From Rugamonas sp. A1-17 (GTDB lineage: Bacteria; Pseudomonadota; Gammaproteobacteria; Burkholderiales; Burkholderiaceae_D), in assembly GCA_025548565.1 (NCBI GenBank), contig JAJLPB010000001.1, positions 248,001-312,000 of the forward strand: DNA of 64,000 nt, given 5' to 3'. Numbering within the stretch: the first letter of the stretch is position 1; the number at the start of each line of letters is the position of its first letter. Positions 43,242 through 52,762 of the stretch are shown piece by piece. The position numbers and the translations under genes are program-made. The notes beneath the pieces were generated by a model. That model worked only from the letters and a program-made list of their open reading frames with translations. It did no database searches and was not told where the DNA came from.

Positions 43242-45287
43242 ATGGCATCAACCCTGCAAAGCTGGATCGGCGGCCGATGGATCGGCGCCGAAGCCTCCGC
43301 GCCGCTGCACAGCGCCTTGAACAACGCGCTGATCTACCACACCCACGCCGAGAAGATCGACTTCGACGAAGCCGTCACCTACGCCCGCAAGACCGGCGTT
43401 CCGGCGCTGATGAAACTGGACTTCCAACAGCGCGCCGCGCGCCTGAAGGCGCTGGCGCTGTACCTCGTCAGCCGTAAGGAAGAGCTGTACGCCATCTCGC
43501 ACCTGACCGGCGCCACCCGCGCCGACAGCTGGGTCGACATCGAAGGCGGCACTGGCACGCTGTTCGCGTACGCCAGCATGGGCAGCCGCGAGCTGCCTTC
43601 GTCCAACGTGCTGCACGAAGGCCCGGCCATGGCGCTGGGTAAAAACGGCGGCTTCTCCGGCACCCACATCCTGGTGCCGCGCGGTGGCCTGGCGGTGCAC
43701 ATCAACGCCTTCAACTTCCCGATCTGGGGTCTGCTGGAGAAGTTCGCGCCCAGCTTCCTGGCCGCGATGCCGTGCATCGGCAAACCTGCCTCCGCCACCA
43801 GCTACCTGACCGAAGCCCTGGTGCGCATGATGAACGATTCCGGCCTGCTGCCGGAAGGCGCGCTGCAGCTGGTCATCGGCGGCACCGGCGACCTGCTGGA
43901 CCGCCTGGGCGGCGCCGATGTCGTCACCTTCACCGGTTCGGCCGACACCGCCGCCAAGCTGCGCACCAACCGCAACCTGATCGCCAACTCGGTGCCGTTC
44001 ACCGCCGAAGCGGACTCGCTCAACTGCGCCATCCTGGCGCCGGACGTCACGCCGGACGATGCCGAATTCGACCTGTTCGTCAAAGAGGTGGCGCGCGAGA
44101 TGACCGGCAAGGCCGGCCAGAAATGTACCGCCATCCGCCGCATCATCGTGCCGGAAAATATGGTGGACGCCGTCGGCACCCGGCTGCGCGAGCGGCTGGC
44201 CAAGGTCAGCGTCGGCGATCCGTCGGTGGAGGGCGTGCGCATGGGCGCACTGGCTTCCAAGGACCAGCAGCGCGATGTCGCCGAGCGCGTCGAGCTGCTC
44301 GCGCGCGGCAACGAGGTATTGTTCAGTGAGCGCGACGGCTTCAAGCTGGTCGGCGATGGCGTCGCCAACGGTTCCTTCTTCTCGCCGACGCTGCTGCTGT
44401 GCCGCGACGGCATGCGCAACGACGCGGTGCACGACATCGAAGCCTTCGGCCCGGTCAGTACCATTATCAGCTACAACGGCATCGACGAAGCGCTGGCGCT
44501 GGCCGCGCGCGGCAAGGGCTCGCTGGTTTCCACGCTGGTGACCAAGGAGCCGGCCATCGCCGCCTACGCCGTGCCGATGGCCGCCGCCTCGCACGGCCGC
44601 GTGTTGATCCTGGACCGCGAAGCGTCGGTGGACTCCACCGGCCACGGCTCGCCGCTGCCGCAGCTGAAGCACGGCGGCCCTGGCCGCGCGGGCGGCGGCG
44701 AGGAACTGGGCGGTATCCGCGCGGTGCGCCACTTCCTGCAGCGCGCCGCCGTGCAAGGCTCGCCGACCATGCTGGCCGCCGTCACCGGCGAATACGTGCG
44801 CGGCGCCAAAGTGCAGGAAAGCGAAGTCCATCCATTCCGCCGCTACTTCGAAGACCTGAAGATGGGCGACTCGCTGCTGACGCACCGCCGCACGGTGACC
44901 GAAGCGGACATCGTCAACTTCGGCGGCGTCTCCGGCGACTACTTCTACATGCACTTCGACGACATCGCCGCCAAGGACACGCAGTTCGGCAAGCGCATCG
45001 CGCACGGCTACTTCGTGCTATCGGCCGCCGCCGGCCTGTTCGTCTCGCCGGCGCCCGGTCCGGTGCTGGCCAACTACGGCCTGGACAACCTGCGCTTCAT
45101 TACGCCGGTCGCCATCGGCGACACCATCCGCGCGCGCCTGACCTGCAAGCGCAAGGTGGACCGCAACCGCACCGACGACAAAGGCGTCGGCCAGGGCGTG
45201 GTCGCGTGGGACGTGCAGGTGACCAACCAGAACGACGAACTGGTGGCCAGCTACGACATCCTGACGCTGGTGATGAAGCGCGGCTGA
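43242..45287 (+). CDS. paaZ: Bifunctional oxepin-CoA hydrolase / semialdehyde dehydrogenase PaaZ
   Basis: 681 aa, full length. Residues 1-~515 are an aldehyde dehydrogenase: HINAFNFPIWGLLEKFAPSF, VTFTGSADTAAK, FTAEADSLNC and the nucleophile region GKAGQKCTAIRR. Residues ~530-681 are an R-specific enoyl-CoA hydratase (MaoC) domain that opens the oxepin ring (VNFGGVSGDYFYMHFDD, IAHGYFVLS). Last gene of the cluster. RBS CGGAGACAAAC. Confidence 0.97.
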   Translation: MASTLQSWIGGRWIGAEASAPLHSALNNALIYHTHAEKIDFDEAVTYARKTGVPALMKLDFQQRAARLKALALYLVSRKEELYAISHLTGATRADSWVDIEGGTGTLFAYASMGSRELPSSNVLHEGPAMALGKNGGFSGTHILVPRGGLAVHINAFNFPIWGLLEKFAPSFLAAMPCIGKPASATSYLTEALVRMMNDSGLLPEGALQLVIGGTGDLLDRLGGADVVTFTGSADTAAKLRTNRNLIANSVPFTAEADSLNCAILAPDVTPDDAEFDLFVKEVAREMTGKAGQKCTAIRRIIVPENMVDAVGTRLRERLAKVSVGDPSVEGVRMGALASKDQQRDVAERVELLARGNEVLFSERDGFKLVGDGVANGSFFSPTLLLCRDGMRNDAVHDIEAFGPVSTIISYNGIDEALALAARGKGSLVSTLVTKEPAIAAYAVPMAAASHGRVLILDREASVDSTGHGSPLPQLKHGGPGRAGGGEELGGIRAVRHFLQRAAVQGSPTMLAAVTGEYVRGAKVQESEVHPFRRYFEDLKMGDSLLTHRRTVTEADIVNFGGVSGDYFYMHFDDIAAKDTQFGKRIAHGYFVLSAAAGLFVSPAPGPVLANYGLDNLRFITPVAIGDTIRARLTCKRKVDRNRTDDKGVGQGVVAWDVQVTNQNDELVASYDILTLVMKRG

Positions 45288-45418
45288 TCGCTACAGGCGC
45301 TAGCCTGTGCCTGAGGATGCGAGGACGGCGCGGCGCGGGAAGCGCATCCGGAATGGCTGGATTTTTCGTGAGCACCGGTGCAGAATGGCTGCTTTCTTGG
45401 CAATGGCGGAGAGCGGGC

Positions 45419-45850
45419 ATGGCATGCACCATCAACAGGCGTTCAATCGGAATGAACCCGCTGCGCAGCGCGCGCGACTGGGCCATCCTGGCCGGGATTG
45501 TCGCCCTCCTGTTCGCGGAGGTGCTATTGCTGGAATGGTGGCAGCCGTCCGGGGTCTTTTCTGCTGTGGTGATCGGCGGCTTGATCGGCATGGCGCCGTC
45601 GGTGTTCTCTTCATTGCCGGTGCGCGGCACGGTGAAGGCCACGGGCCGAATTGCCTTCCTTGGCCGCGTGGAGCAGGCGGGCTTCGTGCTTGCCGGTGAG
45701 GGCCCGGAAGGGCGCATCTACAAGTCCAAAGGCCCGCGCTGGCTAAGCTGGGACTCCAACCGCATCATCATCGGCGCGACCGACGGCGACGAGATTCCCG
45801 TCACCGTACCGCTGCACTTCTACATCTCGCTGAAACGCCGGCAGCTGTAA
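45419..45850 (+). CDS. Small membrane protein, unknown function
   Basis: 143 aa with two adjacent hydrophobic helices (WAILAGIVALLFAEVLLLEW and SAVVIGGLIGMAPSVFSSL) followed by a soluble beta-rich domain of ~80 residues (GRIAFLGRVEQAGFVLAGEG, IIIGATDGDEIPVTVPLHF). I recognise no family. The ATG at 45419 is chosen for its GGAGAG site 5 bases upstream; starts at 45353 and 45452 are also possible. It follows paaZ after 131 bases with no evident link. Confidence 0.6.
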   Translation: MACTINRRSIGMNPLRSARDWAILAGIVALLFAEVLLLEWWQPSGVFSAVVIGGLIGMAPSVFSSLPVRGTVKATGRIAFLGRVEQAGFVLAGEGPEGRIYKSKGPRWLSWDSNRIIIGATDGDEIPVTVPLHFYISLKRRQL

Positions 45851-45881
45851 AACTGCAGTCGGCCACCTCGCAAGCTGACAA

Positions 45882-46241
45882 TCAAGCCCTATCCTCGGTG
45901 TCCAATGCCGCCAATAGCCTTGCCATGGCGTCGTCCGAGACTTCTGACGGCGTCCCTTCAACGAACCTGGCCTTGCGCGCCACATAGTCAAGGAAACGAG
46001 CCTGATTGATGATCGCGGCGCCTTGGGTTCGGGTGCCGGTTCCCATCAAAGTGGTTGCCCAGCCGCGAACCCGGTCGAGGTCTGCGCCTTGCGTAATTGG
46101 CGCCATCAGCGCGCGTCCCTGTTTGTTGGACTCGGCGTTGGACAATACCAAAGCCGGCCGCATGCCATGGATCTCCGTACCGATCGTGGGATCCATCGAT
46201 ATGAGATAAATATCGCCCTGCCGGGGACTACGGCGCTTCAT
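45882..46241 (-). CDS. MazF/PemK-type mRNA interferase toxin
   Basis: 119 aa. The fold start RRSPRQGDIYLISMDPTIG with the conserved Arg near GMRPALVLSN, and the middle APITQGAD, match PemK/ChpB-type endoribonucleases. Its ATG overlaps the stop of the antitoxin gene (ATGA at 46238-46241), as in mazEF-type operons. Toxin cleaves mRNA when the labile antitoxin is lost, by family analogy. Confidence 0.85.
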   Translation of the reverse strand: MKRRSPRQGDIYLISMDPTIGTEIHGMRPALVLSNAESNKQGRALMAPITQGADLDRVRGWATTLMGTGTRTQGAAIINQARFLDYVARKARFVEGTPSEVSDDAMARLLAALDTEDRA

Positions 46242-46492
46242 CGTTCGGAGCCCGCAGGCGGCATGTTTTCCCATGCCCGAAGATCGTCCGGCATAGGTGC
46301 TTTAGGATCGCACTGGGCATTGAGCTCGGCGGCGGTCAGACGGCTGCGCTTCGCCTTGATGAGCAAGCCGTCTGGAGTCGCCTGCAGCGATACCGTCTGG
46401 CCTACCGCGAAACCCATGTGCCGCAAAATGGATGGCGGCAGGGCCAGTCCGATGGAATTGCCCTGACGGCGTATGGTGGCTTCTGCATCCAT
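46238..46492 (-). CDS. MazE/AbrB-type antitoxin
   Basis: 84 aa SpoVT-AbrB-like DNA-binding protein: RRQGNSIGLALPPSILRHMG is the swapped-hairpin motif, followed by QTVSLQATPDGLLIKAK. The C-terminal tail (LNAQCDPKAPMPDDLRAWEN) would wrap the toxin. ATG at 46492 follows GAGGAGTC. First gene of the two-gene toxin-antitoxin operon, probably autoregulated. Confidence 0.85.
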   Translation of the reverse strand: MDAEATIRRQGNSIGLALPPSILRHMGFAVGQTVSLQATPDGLLIKAKRSRLTAAELNAQCDPKAPMPDDLRAWENMPPAGSER

Positions 46493-46590
46493 GACTCCTC
46501 CAACAAAGGTCATACTCAGTAAGACTAGGTCGCATCGAAGCAACCGTCAAACATAGTATTACCTTGCTTGTGGAGGATCAAGCAGGCTCG

Positions 46591-47820
46591 TTACTTGCGC
46601 AGACCGAACGGATCGTCGATGCTGTGCGCCGGTTCGGTGAACCACTTCGGACCGTTTTCCGTCATGTAGAAATGGTCCTCGTGGCGCACGCCGAATTCGC
46701 CGGGGATGCAGATCATCGGCTCGTTCGAGAAGCACATGCCCACGTCCAGCGGCGTCTTGTCGCCGCCGACCAGGTAAGGCCATTCGTGGATATCGAGGCC
46801 GATGCCATGGCCGGTGCGGTGCGGCAGGCCTGGCAGCTTGTAGCCGGGGCCGAAACCGTCGGCCTCCAGCGAACGGCGCGCCGCCATGTCCACCTGCTCG
46901 CACGGCACGCCCAGCTGCGCCGCGTTGAAGGCCGCCAGCTGCGCCGCCTTCTCGCTGTTCCACACCGAGCGCTGACGCTCGCTGATCTCGCCGTACACGT
47001 AGGTGCGCGTGATGTCGGAAATGTAGTTGTGCAGTTTGCAGCCTGTATCGATCAGCACAGTGTCGCCCCGTTGCAACGTTTGCACATAGCTCACGCCATG
47101 CGGATACGCGGTCGCCTCGCCGAACAGCACGATCACGAAGTACGAACCGGATGCGCCGACCTTGCGGTGCGCGCGGTTGATGAACTCCTCCACTTCGACC
47201 GTGGTGATCCCCTCGCGCAGTATGCTTGCGGTGGCCACGTGCACGGCCAGCGTCATGTCCTTGGCACGCTGCATCAGCGCGATCTCGTTGGCGGACTTGC
47301 GGGTGCGGCAGTGCGCCGTGACCTGGCGCGCATTCTCCAGCGCGTAGCCATCGGCCAGCGGACGGATGCCGTCGTAGATGAAGAAGGCCGCGCTTTCGCA
47401 GATGCCGATGCGTGGCGCGGTCCCGCCGGCGGCGGCCGGCGCTATGCCCATGCGCTTGAGCGTATCGATGAACAGCTGGTACGGGCTCTCATGCTCGTGC
47501 CACGTATTGACGTTGCCCTCGACCCGCATGAAATCCTTCAGCGTGCTCTCTTCGAAGGCGGGGGCGATGTACTCCACCGCGCCGTTGGCCGGCAGGATGG
47601 CGCCGACCATGCGTTCGCTCGCGCTCCACTTTGTGCCGGTGAAGTAGGTCATGTTGGAGCCGGCGTTGACGTAGATCGCCGCGATACCCTGGTCACGCAT
47701 GTAAGCCTGTGCGCGCGCCAGGCGCTGGAGGTGTTCATCCTTGCCGATGGGGATAGCGCCCCCGGTCATGTCGGACAGCGAGGCCAATGCCTCTTCCATG
47801 GTTTTTCCGCCAATAGTCAT
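46591..47820 (-). CDS. M24 family (Xaa-Pro dipeptidase-like) metallopeptidase
   Basis: 409 aa pita-bread fold. All five metal ligands are recognisable: both Asp in LIDTGCKLHNYISDITRTY, His in RTGHGIGLDIHEWPYL, Glu in SNEPMICIPGEF and Glu in GVRHEDHFYM. The N-terminal creatinase-like domain (IAAIYVNAGSNMTYFTGTK) is present. Family members split X-Pro dipeptides or related imide bonds. No signal peptide. It is divergent from the CehA-like gene, sharing a 155-base promoter region. Confidence 0.93.
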   Translation of the reverse strand: MTIGGKTMEEALASLSDMTGGAIPIGKDEHLQRLARAQAYMRDQGIAAIYVNAGSNMTYFTGTKWSASERMVGAILPANGAVEYIAPAFEESTLKDFMRVEGNVNTWHEHESPYQLFIDTLKRMGIAPAAAGGTAPRIGICESAAFFIYDGIRPLADGYALENARQVTAHCRTRKSANEIALMQRAKDMTLAVHVATASILREGITTVEVEEFINRAHRKVGASGSYFVIVLFGEATAYPHGVSYVQTLQRGDTVLIDTGCKLHNYISDITRTYVYGEISERQRSVWNSEKAAQLAAFNAAQLGVPCEQVDMAARRSLEADGFGPGYKLPGLPHRTGHGIGLDIHEWPYLVGGDKTPLDVGMCFSNEPMICIPGEFGVRHEDHFYMTENGPKWFTEPAHSIDDPFGLRK

Positions 47821-47975
47821 TTTTATATCCCTGGTGTGATTTTCGTAGCCGCGCGGATCTTGGTCTGCGCCAGCCGACGATCATAGCAGTTTTGCACGCG
47901 CCGCCAAGTCATAGGCAGGTAATAGTCCGATGCTAATGTGCCGAACTCCGCATCTACTTTCAGGACTCACTTATC

Positions 47976-49604
47976 ATGTCGTTCGTTTCCCATTTCCGCC
48001 CACGCCAATTGCTGATTCCCACCGCCATTGCCATCATGCTGACCGCTGTCGCCTGCGGCGGCGACCAGCCAGCGGATGTTGTCGTGCCGCCGCTGCCGGC
48101 CGGCCGCTGGATCGCCGGCGACCTGCACACCCACACCACGCAGTCGCCCGACACGGACGTCAGCCAGACGCTGGACAAGGTGCTGGGCAAGGCCTTCACC
48201 AGCTATGGCCTGGACTGGATGGCGATCAGCAACCACCTGCGTCTGTCGTCGCGTGACGAAAAGGGCGCGTCGCTGCCGGCAGGGATTCCGCTGTCGATCG
48301 GTGTGGAACGCTACGAGATCCCGCACGTGCAGGCATTGCAGGCGGCCGGCACCTACGCCGACAAGTTGATCTTCTCGGGCTTCGAATGGGACATGCCGAC
48401 CCATGACCACATCGGCATCGGCCTGTTCGAGGGCAGCGACAAGCTGGCCTCCAGCACCAAGGGCATGAAGGAGTTCGAATACCTGTTCACCACCCGCGAT
48501 CCGGCGCTGTTCGATGCCGCCGATGTCGCCGCGTGGAAGTCTAAGTACGGAACCACCCGCTACAACACCAGCGCCGACGACGCGCTCAAGGCTATCAGCT
48601 GGTTGAAGGACAACTACCCGGACACCAGCTACGCCGTGGTCAATCATCCATCGCGCAACAAGGGCAGCTACACCATCGACGACTTCCGCCGCTTCAACGA
48701 CATCGCGCCGAACATCGTGTTCGCCATCGAAGGCATGGTCGGCAACCAGATGGAGCCGGATCGTGGCGGCTACACGGCCGCCTACACGCCGGAGAACGCG
48801 CCGCTGCGCGCATACGGCGGCGTCGATTACATCGTCGCCAAGGTCGGCGGCGTGTGGGATGCGCTGCTCGGCGAGGGCCGCCGCATCTGGAACCTGACCG
48901 ACTCGGACACCCACTTCAAAATCGTCGGCGGCAACAGCAGCGGCTACTTCCCCGGTGAGTACGCGAAGAACTACGTCTTCAACAGCGCCCAGGGCAAGCC
49001 GGCCGCCAAGGACCTGCTGCAAGGTCTGCGCTCGGGCAAAATGTTCTCGGTCTACGGGGACTTGATCAACGCGCTGGACTTCAACCTGGCCAGCAAGGAC
49101 GACCGCAAGGAGATGGGCGGCGAATTGAAGGTCGCCAGCGGCGACAAGGTGACGATCACCATCCGCTTCAAGTCGCCGGCGAAGAACAACTACGAGAAGC
49201 CGGTCGACAGCGGCACGGCGGCCAACGTCAAGCCGGTGGTCGACCACGTCGACCTGATCGTCGGCGACGTCAACGCCAAGGCCACGCCGGGCAGCGCGGC
49301 CTACAGCGTGGCCACCAACGCCAGCGCGCGCGTGGTGAAGCGCTTCACCAGCGCGGACTGGAAGGTCGATGCGGACGGCTACTTCAGCATCAGCTATGAA
49401 ACCACCGCCAGCAAGAACCAGTACTACCGCCTGCGCGGCACCAACCTGGGCACCGACGTCGCCGGCCTGACCCAGGACGGCGAACCGCTGGCGGACCAGC
49501 GCACCGGCACCACCGACAACACGGCGCGCTTCAACGACATCAACGACCGTAACTACCGCAGCCTGTGGTTCTATTCGAACCCGGTGTTCGTCACCCTTCG
49601 TTGA
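47976..49604 (+). CDS. CehA/McbA-type metallohydrolase lipoprotein
   Basis: 542 aa. Signal with lipobox TAVAC (Cys27). The PHP-like catalytic domain opens with GDLHTHTTQSPDTD, giving the metal motif H51-x-H53, and continues WMAISNHLRLSSRDEKG; later SDTHFKIVGG carries another ligand set. CehA, the carbaryl hydrolase, and related enzymes share this layout, though most homologues have unknown substrates. The C-terminal ~150 residues are a beta-sandwich-like tail. It ends directly against the stop of the M4 protease gene. Confidence 0.82.
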   Translation: MSFVSHFRPRQLLIPTAIAIMLTAVACGGDQPADVVVPPLPAGRWIAGDLHTHTTQSPDTDVSQTLDKVLGKAFTSYGLDWMAISNHLRLSSRDEKGASLPAGIPLSIGVERYEIPHVQALQAAGTYADKLIFSGFEWDMPTHDHIGIGLFEGSDKLASSTKGMKEFEYLFTTRDPALFDAADVAAWKSKYGTTRYNTSADDALKAISWLKDNYPDTSYAVVNHPSRNKGSYTIDDFRRFNDIAPNIVFAIEGMVGNQMEPDRGGYTAAYTPENAPLRAYGGVDYIVAKVGGVWDALLGEGRRIWNLTDSDTHFKIVGGNSSGYFPGEYAKNYVFNSAQGKPAAKDLLQGLRSGKMFSVYGDLINALDFNLASKDDRKEMGGELKVASGDKVTITIRFKSPAKNNYEKPVDSGTAANVKPVVDHVDLIVGDVNAKATPGSAAYSVATNASARVVKRFTSADWKVDADGYFSISYETTASKNQYYRLRGTNLGTDVAGLTQDGEPLADQRTGTTDNTARFNDINDRNYRSLWFYSNPVFVTLR

Positions 49605-52130
49605 TTACTTCGTCAGCAGGCTGACTTTGTCGATCACAAAGGAGGTCTGCTTGCCGCTGTCCTCGCGCATGGCGAAGGACAGCGTCACCGTGCGGCCCTT
49701 GAAGGCCGACAGGTCGTAGCTGCGGATCTGGTAGCCGTCGGCGGCGTCGAGGTTGGACCAGTTGGCCAGCGTGCGCAGCACCGCGCCGCTGCTGCTCTTC
49801 ACGGTGACGGTCAGGCGGTCGTAGATCTTGTGGGCGGTTTCGTCGGTGTCGATATGCAGCGCGAAGGTCAGCATCGCCGACGCGGCGTTTGCAGGTATCG
49901 TCACCGGCTGGGTCAGCGTTTCGATGGCGTAGAAGCCGTTACCGCCCATCCAGGCGTAGCGCGTGCCTTCGTAGGCCTGCTGGCCGGAGAAGCTGCCGAT
50001 GTCGCTGGTGGTGCCGTGCCAGCCCGTGGTGCCGTTTTCAAAGCCGCCGTTGGTCACCAGCTCATTGCCGCCACCAGCGGCGGTTACCGTCAATGTCGCC
50101 TTGGCCGAGGTGGCGCTCTTCGGTGGCGATGATGCATCGCTGACGACCGCGTTGAACATTGCGCCGTTGTCGGACAGCTGCGCGGTCAGCGAGTAGGTGG
50201 CCGACGTGGCACCTGCGATTGGCGCATCATTGCGCATCCACTTGTAGGAGTAGGGCGGCGTGCCGCCGCTGGCGCCAACGCTGAACGACGCGGCGGCGCC
50301 CGGCGCCACGGTCACGCCGGCCGGCTGCTGGGTGATCGTGACATCGCCGCCGGTGGATCCGGATTCGTCGACGTCCGCGCCGACGTTGATCGCCGCGTAG
50401 GCGCGCTGCACCGCGATGGCCTCCTTCGAGCCGGCGCCATACAGCTCCTGCGCCGACGCCAGCACCTTGGTGCGAGCGTCGGCGTAGTTGGTCGCCGAGG
50501 TGAACTTGGTGGTCAGCGATTTGAACCAGATGCGGTAAGCCTTGTCGTTGCCGATGCCGGTCATCGCGGCCGGGCTCCTGACCAGGTATTTGCTGTAGTA
50601 GTCGGAGGCCGGATCGGCGTTGGAACCCTGCGACAGGAAGTAGTACATGCGGTTATTCGGCCCGCTGGAATAGTGTACGTCCAGGTTCTTGATCGTGCTG
50701 CTCCACGCGTCCGGGCTGCGGCCATCCTTGCTTGGCTTGTACATCCAACGCAGCGGCTGGCCGCTCTTGCTGATCTCCTTGCCCATCATCCAGTCGTTGC
50801 CGGTGGCCGGAATCACCGCGCCGGTGCCACCGTTGCGGGCATAGGCCTCGATCATTTCGCCGCCGATGTCGGAGTTCGATTCGTTCAAGCCTCCGGATTC
50901 GCCGGAGTACACCAGGTCCGCCGTCGACGCGGTGACGCCGTGCGACATCTCATGGCCGATCACGTCGATGGAACCCAGGCTGTAGAAGCTGGAGCCGTCG
51001 CCGATGTACATGCATTTGCAGCTGTCGTCATAGAAGGCGTTGTCGTAGGACGTGTCGACGTGGGCGGCGATGTAGGTTGCGGTGTTGTTCCCGTCCAGCG
51101 AGTGCCAGCCCAGCGTGTTCTTTAAGCCGTCGTAGGTGTTCATCAGGCCCCACAGCGCGTTGACCGCGGCGGTCTGGCCGTTGGCGTTGGTGGTGCTGCC
51201 GCCGTTGTAGTTCTGGCCATCGCCCCAGACGTTGGTGCCGTTGACGTAGATGGCGCCGGGGTCGGGGTTGTTGGCCGGGCTGTGGTTGGCGTTGGTGATC
51301 GCCATGCCGCCGAATTTGCCGCCGGTGCCGCGCGTGTTGTCCAGCATCTGGTAGCCGCTGCCGGCCTGCGAGGTCTGGATCGGCACCTGGCCGTTGTACT
51401 GGCTGTTGCCGGTGCCGACCACCGTCTTCAGCGCCTGCCATTGTGCGATGATGGCGCCGGTCTTCGCGTTGACGACGATGTCGAAGTAGACCGGCTTGCC
51501 GTCTTCGGCCAGGCGCAGCTTGACGTAGTAGGCCAGCTCGTAGCGGTCCACCACTTCCTCCACGTCCAGCGCATTGAGGTCGGCGTCGGCCTTGCCGGCG
51601 GCCGAGGGCATGCGCACCGTCTTCATGATCGGGTAGATCGTCAGCTCGGCGCTGGGGGGCCAGCGATTCGTGGCGCGCGGCGCGACCGACTTGGCCGCCA
51701 CGGCGATGGCGTCGCCGGCGCTCAGCGTGGGCACCGTGTCGCTGAGCGAGGAGGGCGCCAGGCCTGCGGCCAGCTGGCCGCGCCGGTCGGCGGTCGAGAC
51801 GCTGACGATATTGCCCGCCGCGTCGGTGACCACTACCGACTCCGAGCCGAACACCGGCAAGCCTTTGTACGTGTGCCGGGTGCGGACGATCTTCTGTCCG
51901 GCCGCGCCGGGATGGACGCTGCTGATGCGGAAGCTCAGGTCCGGCGGCACGCCGTGCGCGGCCTCCATCGCCACCAGCTTCGCGACCAGGCCGGAGCTGT
52001 CCTGCGGCGTGAGCGTGTTGACCGGTGGGGCCATCAATTGGTCTGCCGCGAGCGTCGCGGTGGCGGCCAGCAGCGACGTCGCGGCGGCGACGGCGGTGGT
52101 GACGGTAAGCAGGCGTGTACGCAGGATCAT
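49605..52130 (-). CDS. M4 family (thermolysin-like) metalloprotease, secreted, copy 1
   Basis: 841 aa. Sec signal 1-29, FTP propeptide (~70-115), PepSY propeptide (~150-230), then the M4 catalytic domain (~245-580). Zinc motif H393-E-M-S-H397, third ligand Glu in NESNSD (416-421), and transition-state His486 (DVHYSSG). A CKC pair at 371-373 may form a disulfide. Residues ~595-685 form an Ig-like domain and ~690-841 a C-terminal beta-sandwich (NGGFENGTTGW, IDTDETAHKIYDRLTVTV). It lies just downstream of the secretion-type operon on the same strand and is very similar to copy 2 at 61383-63920. Confidence 0.95.
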   Translation of the reverse strand: MILRTRLLTVTTAVAAATSLLAATATLAADQLMAPPVNTLTPQDSSGLVAKLVAMEAAHGVPPDLSFRISSVHPGAAGQKIVRTRHTYKGLPVFGSESVVVTDAAGNIVSVSTADRRGQLAAGLAPSSLSDTVPTLSAGDAIAVAAKSVAPRATNRWPPSAELTIYPIMKTVRMPSAAGKADADLNALDVEEVVDRYELAYYVKLRLAEDGKPVYFDIVVNAKTGAIIAQWQALKTVVGTGNSQYNGQVPIQTSQAGSGYQMLDNTRGTGGKFGGMAITNANHSPANNPDPGAIYVNGTNVWGDGQNYNGGSTTNANGQTAAVNALWGLMNTYDGLKNTLGWHSLDGNNTATYIAAHVDTSYDNAFYDDSCKCMYIGDGSSFYSLGSIDVIGHEMSHGVTASTADLVYSGESGGLNESNSDIGGEMIEAYARNGGTGAVIPATGNDWMMGKEISKSGQPLRWMYKPSKDGRSPDAWSSTIKNLDVHYSSGPNNRMYYFLSQGSNADPASDYYSKYLVRSPAAMTGIGNDKAYRIWFKSLTTKFTSATNYADARTKVLASAQELYGAGSKEAIAVQRAYAAINVGADVDESGSTGGDVTITQQPAGVTVAPGAAASFSVGASGGTPPYSYKWMRNDAPIAGATSATYSLTAQLSDNGAMFNAVVSDASSPPKSATSAKATLTVTAAGGGNELVTNGGFENGTTGWHGTTSDIGSFSGQQAYEGTRYAWMGGNGFYAIETLTQPVTIPANAASAMLTFALHIDTDETAHKIYDRLTVTVKSSSGAVLRTLANWSNLDAADGYQIRSYDLSAFKGRTVTLSFAMREDSGKQTSFVIDKVSLLTK

Positions 52131-52258
52131 CTCATCCTCCCAATTTCAACCGTTCCAGCTGGCATCGAATGATGTCGCCGATTCCGCGTGGCGGATGAAT
52201 CACGCTAGATCGCGGATGGGAGGGACGTTCTGTCCAAGATCAATAACTTCGCAACCAG

Positions 52259-52762
52259 TCAGCGTTTGGCATCCGCATTCTGCGGCACGGTGAACAGGTC
52301 GTGCGGATAGGTGAACAGCCAGTCGGCGTAGCGCGGCTTTTTCGCCAGGCCGGCGTCGTCGTCGTCGAAGTTATCCTGCTTGATGGGGCGCTGGGCGGAG
52401 GTGGAGCGGATGCCGACGATGCGGCCCTGTTGCAGCACCAGCGCCCAATCGGGCTTGCCGGTGATCGGATCGTTGTACAGGCGGCGCAGGTGGCGTTTGG
52501 CGCTGGGGAAGCGCGGGTCTTTCAGCAGATCTTCCAGCGTCAGCGGATACTGGCCGGCGCCGTTGGCCTTGTTGTAGGCCTCCAGCGCGTGGCGGAATTC
52601 GTGGCCGATGAACAGCAGCTCGCGCTCCTTGTCGCGCCGCATGGCGGTCGCATACAGGTCGGCTGCAATGGTCAGGCCGACACCCATGAAGGCCACCAGC
52701 ATCAGTGTCCACAGATAGGCGAAGCCGCGTTGCCGTCTAAAGCTGTTCGTATGGCGTGCCAT
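52259..52762 (-). CDS. Pseudopilin-like protein with atypical processing region
   Basis: 167 aa. The N-terminal region is pseudopilin-like (Arg-rich start then RGFAYLWTLMLVAFMGVG) but after the presumed G/F cleavage site residue 5 is Trp, not the usual Glu. The soluble domain resembles GspG-type pseudopilins (FRHALEAYNKANGAGQYPLT, LEDLLKDPRFP, then LRRLYNDPITGKPDW). It overlaps the preceding pseudopilin gene by 26 bases and is the last gene of the secretion-type operon. Absence of Glu5 recalls the tip pseudopilin GspK in canonical systems. Confidence 0.82.
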   Translation of the reverse strand: MARHTNSFRRQRGFAYLWTLMLVAFMGVGLTIAADLYATAMRRDKERELLFIGHEFRHALEAYNKANGAGQYPLTLEDLLKDPRFPSAKRHLRRLYNDPITGKPDWALVLQQGRIVGIRSTSAQRPIKQDNFDDDDAGLAKKPRYADWLFTYPHDLFTVPQNADAKR

